Part shown: positions 1 through 6,463 of the stretch, in pieces
Position numbering within the stretch: position 1 is the stretch's first letter
How the letters are laid out: each line of letters opens with the position of its first letter
Origin: an uncultured Mucispirillum sp.
GTDB lineage: Bacteria > Chrysiogenota > Deferribacteres > Deferribacterales > Mucispirillaceae
Length of the DNA: 12,498 bases
Reading direction: 5' to 3'
NCBI GenBank assembly: GCA_947177675.1
Contig: CAMWVK010000018.1
Span: forward strand, 1-12,498
Made by a program: the position numbers and the translations under genes
Notes under the pieces: model-generated
Database searches by the model: none
Seen by the model: only the letters and a program-made list of their open reading frames with translations
Told to the model about the DNA's origin: nothing

Positions 1-1102
1 TTATTTCATACTGAACTTCTGTTGATAAATCATACCAGCTTTCACCTATAACATCTTTACTAGCCATGATAACATTTGTTTTATTGCCCTGCAATTTTCC
101 ACCTAATGTTTCATGGGAAAACATACCATATTTACTATTTTCATAATATTTTTTTAATAATTTTCGTATATTTTCATAAGATATTTCTTTTTTCTTTCGT
201 AATTCTCTTTTAATAATATCTTTTTCATCATCACTTAATGTTCTAAATTCTAATTGATTATCATCAAATACTCGTAAATCCTGCACTTTTTGCAGCAAAA
301 TAAAATCTTGTGCCAATACATGTGCTTTTTTCATCTTAGTATCTTCTGGCCCCAGACTGCATTTACCCACTTTCTGAGGCTTTAATGGTCGCTGATAAAA
401 AATTATATTAAATATCTCATTAATAATATCATCAGTTAATTCTTTATGATATTTTTTCTGTTCATTCATTATAATATTATATTCTTCTTCTACAATAGAC
501 CTGTCCAAATATATTTCATATCCATTGCTGCCGTCTATTTTACCAAGACGGGCTCTAACAGAGTGACCATTCTGCAAAAGGAAATATAAATACTCACCAG
601 CTGTTTTTTTATCAGTTTCCTGCATTTTATTTTTTAATCTTTCTATAGCTGGCTTAATTTTACCGCTGCTTTCTTCTTTATCTACTTTCCTGTTGCTTTT
701 AAATCCTCTGCGTTTTGAAAGGTGCATTAATAATCTTCCAAGCTCAAATAATTCTATTTTTTCATTTACTGCTATGCTTCTTAATTTATATGGATTTAAT
801 ACTGCTAATTTTTTTCTTTTAGTTTCATTTGGTGGCAGCAGGCAGTATTTTATTAATGTATTTAATAAGTGATTTCTACGGGATATTTTTCTATCAAGAT
901 TTCTTCTAATACTTCGGGCATTTCTGCGAACAACAGCTAAAGGCTCTTTTGTTTTTTCATTTCTTCCGTCATGAAATATTCTAACACCTGATTTAATAAC
1001 TGCACTTGGCTCATTATCATTATTTAACCTAAGCATACACCAGCCTATAGAATTTGTTCCTAAATCAAGACCTAAACGATATTTTAATGTATTTCCTGCC
1101 AT
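1..1102 (-). CDS. cas9: Cas9 endonuclease, N-terminal part (type II-C-like), cut by the window edge
   Basis: RNA-guided DNA endonuclease of a type II CRISPR system; the first 367 codons are present and the frame stays open to the edge. Residues 10-21 carry the RuvC-I motif GLDLGTNSIGW, with the catalytic Asp at about residue 13. Residues 59-84 form the arginine-rich bridge helix (RRNARSIRRNLDRK...). Residues 124-139 read LLMHLSKRRGFKSNRK and 236-242 read YQRPLKP, both typical of compact type II-C proteins. These are followed by G-x-C and KKAHVLAQDF, also seen in this subtype. RuvC-II, HNH, RuvC-III and the PAM-interacting domain would lie outside the window. The ATG at 1102 is supported by GGGAG at 1110-1114, 7 nt upstream. 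A divergent tracrRNA candidate lies just upstream. Subtype II-C is inferred from motif style; cas1/cas2 are not visible. I see no frameshift in the visible part. Confidence 0.96.
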   Translation of the reverse strand, partial: MAGNTLKYRLGLDLGTNSIGWCMLRLNNDNEPSAVIKSGVRIFHDGRNEKTKEPLAVVRRNARSIRRNLDRKISRRNHLLNTLIKYCLLPPNETKRKKLAVLNPYKLRSIAVNEKIELFELGRLLMHLSKRRGFKSNRKVDKEESSGKIKPAIERLKNKMQETDKKTAGEYLYFLLQNGHSVRARLGKIDGSNGYEIYLDRSIVEEEYNIIMNEQKKYHKELTDDIINEIFNIIFYQRPLKPQKVGKCSLGPEDTKMKKAHVLAQDFILLQKVQDLRVFDDNQLEFRTLSDDEKDIIKRELRKKKEISYENIRKLLKKYYENSKYGMFSHETLGGKLQGNKTNVIMASKDVIGESWYDLSTEVQYEI

Positions 1103-1152
1103 ATTCTCGCTCCCATTATAAAGATGATAAAGAAATGTTACTTGATTTTTTT

Positions 1153-1181
1153 TAAATAAGCAATATGAATTACCTTGACAA
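1153..1181 (-). promoter_or_regulatory. Possible cas9 promoter
   Basis: On the minus strand TTGTCA (1176-1181) is followed 17 nt later by TATTTA (1153-1158), about 50 nt before the cas9 ATG. The -35 overlaps the -35 of the divergent tracrRNA promoter, because CTTGACAAG reads as CTTGTCAAG on the other strand. The -10 is imperfect, so this is a moderate call. Confidence 0.4.
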
Positions 1182-1203
1182 GAATATAGAAGTAAAATAT
1201 ATT
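1175..1203 (+). promoter_or_regulatory. Sigma70-type promoter of the tracrRNA candidate
   Basis: A perfect TTGACA (-35, 1175-1180), a 17-nt spacer and TATATT (-10, 1198-1203) predict a start near 1210. This is the best promoter match in the window, and it drives no protein gene. The next thing downstream is a structured segment ending in an intrinsic terminator, as expected for a small RNA. Confidence 0.75.
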
Positions 1204-1209
1204 TAGTAT

Positions 1210-1297
1210 ATAACATATTAAATATTGTGGTGAATACAGTAATAAGTGAGTATTCACTCACACCACATTTAGCCTTTCTATACGAAAGGCTTTTTTT
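1210..1297 (+). ncRNA. Probable tracrRNA for the adjacent Cas9
   Basis: Predicted RNA of about 88 nt, divergent from cas9. It follows a strong promoter and ends at an intrinsic terminator. In order I see: an A/T-rich 5' part with an anti-repeat-like stretch (about 1222-1244, ending GAATACAGTAAT); AAG followed by a nexus-like hairpin GTGAGT-ATTC-ACTCAC (1246-1261, 6-bp stem); a short linker ACCACATTT; and the terminator stem AGCCTTTC-TATAC-GAAAGGCT (1271-1291) with seven T. The order anti-repeat, AAG, nexus, terminator matches known type II-C tracrRNAs such as those of Neisseria and Campylobacter. It implies a CRISPR repeat whose 5' end resembles (G)TTACTGTATTC. The array is not in the window, so complementarity is untested; a different small RNA is the alternative. 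Confidence 0.78.
1271..1297 (+). terminator. Intrinsic terminator of the tracrRNA candidate
   Basis: A perfect 8-bp stem AGCCTTTC (1271-1278) / GAAAGGCT (1284-1291), a 5-nt loop and a T7 run to 1297. On the opposite strand the stem is not followed by T, so it acts on the plus strand. Confidence 0.85.
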
Positions 1298-1360
1298 ATG
1301 GCCTATTTTATTAAAAATTGCGAACTTTTTTGGATACAAATATTACAATAGTTTATATAT

Positions 1361-1393
1361 AAAAAAACCCTGCCTCAATTCAATAAAGCAGGG
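1361..1393 (-). terminator. Intrinsic terminator after ccsBA
   Basis: On the minus strand CCCTGC (1368-1373) and GCAGGG (1388-1393) pair around a 14-nt loop and are followed by seven T (1361-1367). It begins about 26 nt past the ccsBA stop and closes the respiratory cluster. It lies tail-to-tail with the tracrRNA terminator. Confidence 0.85.
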
Positions 1394-1419
1394 CTATATA
1401 TTATTATTTTATATGTTTA

Positions 1420-4278
1420 TTATTTTTCAGTTTCAGCTGATGCAAGAGATGGCATATCTAGTTTTCTTTTCATAAAAGATACTGCAATTAAAGCAATATG
1501 CAGTGCAGCCATTACATATAAGAATGCTGGTATTGGCACAGGCTCACCTGATGCATAAGAGTGCATACCTGTTAAGTAATAGTTTACACCAAAATATGTC
1601 ATCATTACTGTATAGAAACCAAGTGTGCTTAATACACTGAATACATAAGGATTGTTTAACTTTCTAACAAATCTTACATGAAGTATTATTGTATATGCTG
1701 TAACAGTAATAAGTGACCATGTTTCTTTTGGGTCCCAGCCCCAGTATCTGCCCCAGCTTTCGTTTGCCCACACACCACCTAAAAAAGTTCCAATAGTAAG
1801 CAGACCTAAACCTAAAATCATACTGATTTCATTAATGCAGTGCACATTTATTATGCTTTGGTCAATATGTGCTCTTTTTGGACTTCTTAAAATAAAAAGC
1901 ACCATACTTACAATACCAAGCACAAAACACAAGCCAAAAAAGCTGTAACTTGCTGTAATAACTGATACATGGATATTCAGCCAGTATGATTTTAATACTG
2001 GAACTAATGTGCCGATTTGCGGGTCCATAAAGCCAAGATTTGCAACAAACAGCGTAATACCTGCCACAAAATTAGTAGCAGCTATTGCTAAAAGTGACCT
2101 TTGGAAAAATACAATACCAGCCAAAGCTCCTGCCCATGCTATATATATCATAGATTCATAAGCATTGCTCCATGGTGCATGTCCTGCAATATACCACCTG
2201 CATATTAATGCTGCAGTGTGCAGAACTACTGCTAATATGGTAATACCTTTAAATATTCTGCCTGCTGTGCTGTTAACCGCTTTATTTTTAATAATAGCAG
2301 TAATCACAAAGATAAACATTATAATACCAAGTAAAACATAAATATAAGTTAAGTTTTTAAATGGATTATATTTATTCATCATTATTTCAACACTTATACG
2401 ACTTTCCACAGGTATAAGATTAGCACCATTTGTTCTTTGAAATTCACTAATTAATCCTAAATATTTATCTGCATCCTGCCAGTTGTTTTCTTTTAAACCT
2501 TTATCTACACCTTCAAAATACTGTTTCAGCAAATCCTGTATTTTTAGTGTGTTATCCTTATCAAACGATGCCATTGCAACACCCGGTGATAAAAAACCTG
2601 TTGTTTCACCTGTAATATCTGGAAATACTAAAAACATCTGTGCAGTATACATGTAGTATGCTATACCCATCTTTTCATCAAACTTAATTAAATCTTTTTG
2701 AAATTTTGTTCTATGTGCTGGGTTTGACTGATATGCTGCATCAATATATTCTTTAAGTTTATACTGCCCATTTTCATCATAAGCATCTGCAAATGATACA
2801 TATTTTTTATTTTTTGGAGTGCCAAGTTTTTCTCTTAATTCTTCAGAGCTTGTTGAAAACATTTTAATATGCTGAAAATAGTCATAATACATCATCATAC
2901 CTAAAAATATTTCCACATGGTTCATACCCATAAATTCATCTTTTCTTATTAGTTTATGCACCATATCCATAGCAAGAGTATCAAGAGGCTTTATTCTGCC
3001 CTGCATATCCTGCACAAGCAGTCTGCCTGCTTTTTCTGAATGAGCCTGCATTTTTTCAGAGATATTTTTTACTAATGTATCAATATCTTCCTGTGCTGGC
3101 ACATGTGCTGCATGTTCATCTGCAGTTGCATTATCACTCTGCCCCATATTAGACGCATAAGCAACTTCTATCCATTTATCCTTTTGGGTAAAATCTTCTG
3201 CAGCATAAAGGTTTGATGCAGACAGCAGTAAAAATGATGAAAATGCTATAAAATATACATATAATTTCTGTTTTTTAAGATAATGGCTTAATCTCCACAC
3301 TCTGCTTCCCTTGCCAAAGAAGCAAAGAATAAATCCAACAGTTAATAAAAAGTAGCCAATATATGTTGGTATTTTACCCGGGTCTTTATTTACACTAAAA
3401 ATTGTTCCCATTTCATCGGGGTCATAAGATGACTGAAAAAATCTATATCCTTTATAATCTAATACATTATTCATAAATATCTCATATCCAAAGCTGGAAT
3501 TGTCCTTATAATCTGTAACTAATATTTTTGATTTATAAGAAGATGGGCTTTTAGAGCCGGGATACCTTGTTAAAATAAAATCTTCTAGATATATTTTAAA
3601 TGGAACAGGTATCTCTGCAGGACCCCATACAAGCTGAAAATACATTCCACCTAATTCAAATGTTTCACCTATATTTGCATCAAGGTAGCTTTGCGGTAAA
3701 TTCATTGTTTTGCTGTCCCCATTATATGATGCTGTAACATTAATGCGAGGTGGAGTGTTTTTATCACCTGAAGTATAAGAATTATATTTTATTTCCAGTT
3801 CTGAATCATTTAAAGGTATTTTTTCATGAAATTTTGTTTGAGTTACACTGTTATAACGAACAGGAATATTTGTATAGTAAATATTATCTTCAACAGCAAC
3901 TCTTATATTTAGATACTCTTCATCTGTAATGATAACATTAGATGATTCATGCTCTCTAATATGAACAACACCTTCAAAGCCAAAAAATCTTGTTAGTGCT
4001 GCACCTAATAAAATAATTATAAAAGATACATGCAGTATTATGCTGTAATATTTTTTTGACTTCCATACTTTTCTATATACAAAAACTGCAATAAGATTAA
4101 GCAGCAGAAGAAGATGCACAATATTAAATAAATTTGTGCGGTAAATCATATCCTGAGCTGCCTGTATGCCGTATGCTGCATCTGCCTCTATAAATGTAGC
4201 TGCTGCACATAGTATGGCATAAATTGCCAATAACACAATAGTTGTGTATATTGAGCAAAACATTTTAACAAGCTTCAT
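1420..4278 (-). CDS. ccsBA: Fused cytochrome c synthase CcsBA (System II heme lyase), likely dedicated to MccA
   Basis: Exports heme and attaches it covalently to apocytochrome c in the periplasm. The 952-residue protein fuses ResB/CcsB (residues 1-330: membrane helices near 10-30, 50-70, 77-97 and 305-322 around a periplasmic beta-rich domain) to CcsA (about 640-940, multiple helices). A long extracytoplasmic linker (360-640) separates them. The CcsA heme-handling WWD motif is intact at 837-852 (WANESWGRYWGWDPKE). H83, H770, H867 and H905 sit where the two transmembrane and two periplasmic essential histidines are known in Helicobacter hepaticus CcsBA. Start: AGGAGT at 4288-4293, 9 nt before ATG. 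It is the last cluster gene, 54 nt after the thioredoxin. A dedicated heme lyase beside mccA is known for the family; that this one serves the CX17CH site is inference. Confidence 0.95.
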   Translation of the reverse strand: MKLVKMFCSIYTTIVLLAIYAILCAAATFIEADAAYGIQAAQDMIYRTNLFNIVHLLLLLNLIAVFVYRKVWKSKKYYSIILHVSFIIILLGAALTRFFGFEGVVHIREHESSNVIITDEEYLNIRVAVEDNIYYTNIPVRYNSVTQTKFHEKIPLNDSELEIKYNSYTSGDKNTPPRINVTASYNGDSKTMNLPQSYLDANIGETFELGGMYFQLVWGPAEIPVPFKIYLEDFILTRYPGSKSPSSYKSKILVTDYKDNSSFGYEIFMNNVLDYKGYRFFQSSYDPDEMGTIFSVNKDPGKIPTYIGYFLLTVGFILCFFGKGSRVWRLSHYLKKQKLYVYFIAFSSFLLLSASNLYAAEDFTQKDKWIEVAYASNMGQSDNATADEHAAHVPAQEDIDTLVKNISEKMQAHSEKAGRLLVQDMQGRIKPLDTLAMDMVHKLIRKDEFMGMNHVEIFLGMMMYYDYFQHIKMFSTSSEELREKLGTPKNKKYVSFADAYDENGQYKLKEYIDAAYQSNPAHRTKFQKDLIKFDEKMGIAYYMYTAQMFLVFPDITGETTGFLSPGVAMASFDKDNTLKIQDLLKQYFEGVDKGLKENNWQDADKYLGLISEFQRTNGANLIPVESRISVEIMMNKYNPFKNLTYIYVLLGIIMFIFVITAIIKNKAVNSTAGRIFKGITILAVVLHTAALICRWYIAGHAPWSNAYESMIYIAWAGALAGIVFFQRSLLAIAATNFVAGITLFVANLGFMDPQIGTLVPVLKSYWLNIHVSVITASYSFFGLCFVLGIVSMVLFILRSPKRAHIDQSIINVHCINEISMILGLGLLTIGTFLGGVWANESWGRYWGWDPKETWSLITVTAYTIILHVRFVRKLNNPYVFSVLSTLGFYTVMMTYFGVNYYLTGMHSYASGEPVPIPAFLYVMAALHIALIAVSFMKRKLDMPSLASAETEK

Positions 4279-4332
4279 AAAACACTGACTCCTAATTATA
4301 TATATTTATTAATATAAAGCCTTTGCTCTATA

Positions 4333-4893
4333 TTATATATTTTTCTCTTTATAATATTTTTTTAATCTTTCTGATATTACATTTTTATCAAGAGAGTAAA
4401 GACTTGTATCCAAAAAAAACTGCAGAGTGCCAAGCATTCTATTTTGTGCAATATATCCTGGATATATCAGCAGTATTTCATCACCATACATTATAACAGT
4501 TGTAGGTGTTCCCACAATCATAAATCTTTCTTTTAATTCTGCTAAACTTAAAGTTTTACCGTTAATATTCCAGCTTTCTTTTCTACTGATGTTTGTGTAA
4601 TACGGCAGATAGTTTTCTTTTACAAAACTGCTGAGCCTGCCTTTTTCAGTTAATGCTTTTGTCATAGCTGCACAGGCACTACAGCCATCTGCACCAAAAA
4701 GTAAGATACTTAATCTGTCTTTTCCTTTATTATCTTTTGTAGATATATTATCATCACTTATAAATATATTGATATATTCTTTTGCAGTATCCTGCTGTTT
4801 TCTTTTATCAACTGGCATAATAATATTTTTCTGCTCCTGCTGGCTGCATGCAGCAAAAATAACAAGCAATAAAATAATCAATATTTTTTTCAT
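4333..4893 (-). CDS. Lipoprotein thioredoxin-like protein (TlpA/SoxW type)
   Basis: Probably a periplasmic thiol:disulfide reductant anchored by lipid. The protein has 186 residues. The N-terminus is a lipoprotein signal with lipobox FAAC (Cys16). A thioredoxin fold follows, with active site C71-S-A-C74 (context FGADGCSACAAM) and the cis-proline motif VGTPT near residue 130. Its ATG overlaps the sco stop by 4 nt (ATGA), implying translational coupling. Beside a Sco protein and CcsBA it likely keeps Sco cysteines, the MccA heme cysteines or the copper-site cysteines reduced before metal and heme insertion. That role is inferred from context; the fold and lipidation are seen directly. Exact subfamily is uncertain. 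Confidence 0.88.
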   Translation of the reverse strand: MKKILIILLLVIFAACSQQEQKNIIMPVDKRKQQDTAKEYINIFISDDNISTKDNKGKDRLSILLFGADGCSACAAMTKALTEKGRLSSFVKENYLPYYTNISRKESWNINGKTLSLAELKERFMIVGTPTTVIMYGDEILLIYPGYIAQNRMLGTLQFFLDTSLYSLDKNVISERLKKYYKEKNI

Positions 4894-5477
4894 TTAATAC
4901 CCATTACTTTTTTAATAGAAGCAGCCATATTATCAACAGTTAAGTTTGTTATCCTGTCAACAAGTTTTCCTTCTTTATTAAAGAAGAAAAGGGCAGAACT
5001 GTGTGCAACTGAATAATCAACAGCAGAGCCTTCCATTGGAAATATCTCATATTTTATATTATATATTTTTGTTATTTTTTGCAGGTCCGCTTCTTCAAAA
5101 CGGATACCCATACCATTTGGATAAAACCATACAGCATATTCATCAAGTGCTTCTGGTGTATCTCTTGCAGGGTCTAATGTAACATATAATAAAAGTAAGT
5201 CTTTTGCTGTTATATTATAATCTTTCAAGCTTTCTACTGCTTTGCTAAGTGTTTCAAGAGTGATAGGGCATACATCAGGGCAGTATGTGTATCCAAAATA
5301 TATAACAACATTTTGTCCTTTTAAATCGCTTAAAGAAATCTTGCCCTGTGAGCTCTGCCCTGTAAAATTATATTTATTTTGCTCATTATAATACACTATT
5401 GCACCAAAAACTATACATGCAGCAAGTAATGATATAACTGTAACAACTGCTGTTTTTATTTTTTTTTGCTTTTCCAT
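4890..5477 (-). CDS. Sco/SenC-family copper chaperone
   Basis: Membrane-anchored periplasmic copper chaperone with a thioredoxin fold; family members deliver Cu to cytochrome oxidase CuA and other copper sites. The protein has 195 residues with an N-terminal membrane helix at about 9-29. The Cu ligands are present: C66-x3-C70 in GYTYCPDVCP, and H159 in DYSVAHSSALFFF. The family signature TLDPARDTPEAL is at 100-111. It starts 15 nt after the upstream gene ends and overlaps the thioredoxin start by 4 nt. No cytochrome oxidase genes are nearby, so the likely client is the Cu(I) ion in the MccA active site. This is inference from context; Sco-type proteins are also encoded in known mcc clusters. 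Confidence 0.95.
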   Translation of the reverse strand: MEKQKKIKTAVVTVISLLAACIVFGAIVYYNEQNKYNFTGQSSQGKISLSDLKGQNVVIYFGYTYCPDVCPITLETLSKAVESLKDYNITAKDLLLLYVTLDPARDTPEALDEYAVWFYPNGMGIRFEEADLQKITKIYNIKYEIFPMEGSAVDYSVAHSSALFFFNKEGKLVDRITNLTVDNMAASIKKVMGIK

Positions 5478-5492
5478 ATTTATTCCTGCATA

Positions 5493-5951
5493 TTATCTTG
5501 GCACATCAAAATCCATATACAAACCAGTAGGCTCATTGCCATCATAAACAGCTATCCTGTATCTCATAACATCTTCTACAAGACAGGCACTCAAAGCTAC
5601 TTTAGTAGTATATACATTATCTTTTTCTTCTAATGAAGCAATAATTGTTCCCATATCCATATTTAATCCAAATATGCGTATTTTTGCATCATAAAAATCA
5701 TAATCCAGCCCTGCAAGACTTATTATAGTTTCTGCCATAATCTCAACAGGGCGGGGCGACATATCAAAAGTTACAGTCTGACCATTAAATTCTTTTGTGC
5801 ATTTTTTTTTCATTAAATTACATTCTAAAGGAACTAGATTATATTCTCTTGAAACATCAGTCCTATCTTCAGTAGATGACTTGATATAAATAAATGCAGC
5901 CAATGCTCCCACGAAAATACTTATAACAACAGGTAGTATAAAGGCTTTCAT
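5493..5951 (-). CDS. Small membrane-anchored periplasmic protein, possible copper-binding accessory factor
   Basis: I do not recognise a named family with confidence. The 152-residue protein has an N-terminal membrane helix (about 4-23) and a periplasmic domain rich in beta strands. Potential soft-metal ligands are C44 and C51 (C-x6-C), the N-M-D-M-G motif at 97-101, C123 in ALSACLVEDVM, and further Met residues. The arrangement (FDMSPRPVE, then NMDMG, then a late Cys before the last strands) resembles small FixH-like hypothetical proteins seen beside Sco genes; that is pattern memory, not a search result. It overlaps the PCuAC gene by 4 nt and precedes sco by 15 nt, so it sits inside the copper-delivery block. 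A role in Cu handling or MccA assembly is inference. Confidence 0.8.
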   Translation of the reverse strand: MKAFILPVVISIFVGALAAFIYIKSSTEDRTDVSREYNLVPLECNLMKKKCTKEFNGQTVTFDMSPRPVEIMAETIISLAGLDYDFYDAKIRIFGLNMDMGTIIASLEEKDNVYTTKVALSACLVEDVMRYRIAVYDGNEPTGLYMDFDVPR

Positions 5952-6376
5952 GGTTTCACTACTTTTATATTATCAATATTAACTGTTTCATTATTAGAAA
6001 AAATAAGCTTAATGTTAACTGTATCACCTGATTTTAAAGGCTTTTTTAAATCAATAAGCATAATATGGTCACCGCCTCTTTTTAAGACAGCTGTAGACTT
6101 TGGAGCAATTTTTATTTCTTTTATCTGAACCATTTTTTTCATACCATTTTCTTCTATGTGGGTATGAAGCTCTGTTACTCTGCTGGCATTATTTTCTGCA
6201 CCAATAAGTACCATTTCTTTATCAGTTAAATTTTTAATTGTCATAAATGCTCCACCATTTTTTGCTTTTGGCGGTGTGTCATAAATTACAGCATTTGTTA
6301 CTTCAATGCTGCCACATAAACCTGTTTGAAATAAAAACCCACTAATAATAATAGTAAACAACAATATTTTTTTCAT
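5948..6376 (-). CDS. PCu(A)C-family periplasmic copper(I) chaperone
   Basis: Periplasmic Cu(I) carrier of the PCuAC (formerly DUF461) family, which typically works with Sco proteins. The protein has 142 residues, with a Sec signal peptide (about 1-21, cleavage near GLCG). The canonical copper motif is exact: H71-x10-M82-x21-H104-x-M106, in the contexts ELHTHIEENG, KKMVQ and GGDHIMLIDL. The start has AGGAAA 7 nt upstream and lies just after a strong hairpin (6403-6438) that follows the cytochrome fusion gene. It overlaps the next gene by 4 nt. Adjacency to sco supports a PCuAC-to-Sco copper relay, here probably toward MccA rather than an oxidase. Identity is very secure; the client is inferred. 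Confidence 0.95.
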   Translation of the reverse strand: MKKILLFTIIISGFLFQTGLCGSIEVTNAVIYDTPPKAKNGGAFMTIKNLTDKEMVLIGAENNASRVTELHTHIEENGMKKMVQIKEIKIAPKSTAVLKRGGDHIMLIDLKKPLKSGDTVNIKLIFSNNETVNIDNIKVVKP

Positions 6377-6402
6377 AAATCATTTCCTATTTTATTTAAT
6401 AA

Positions 6403-6438
6403 AAATATCGCCAAGATATAACTACCTTGGCGATATTT
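6403..6438 (-). terminator. Strong hairpin between the cytochrome fusion gene and the copper genes; terminator or attenuator
   Basis: A perfect 13-bp inverted repeat AAATATCGCCAAG (6403-6415) / CTTGGCGATATTT (6426-6438) with a 10-nt loop. On the minus strand it is followed by a T-rich tail (TTTTTATT counting the end of the stem). It starts 25 nt after the upstream stop and ends 26 nt before the PCuAC ATG. That leaves no room for a promoter after it, so the downstream genes probably rely on readthrough. Confidence 0.75.
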
Positions 6439-6463
6439 ATTCAATTACTTTACTGCTTATATT

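Noticed and set aside
1103..1419. CRISPR array next to cas9
   Set aside because: No direct repeat of about 36 nt recurs here or elsewhere in the window; only the tracrRNA-like element is present.
1227..1475. 82-codon open frame on the plus strand
   Set aside because: It covers the tracrRNA candidate, both terminators and the end of ccsBA, has no ribosome binding site and its product is low-complexity hydrophobic; chance frame.
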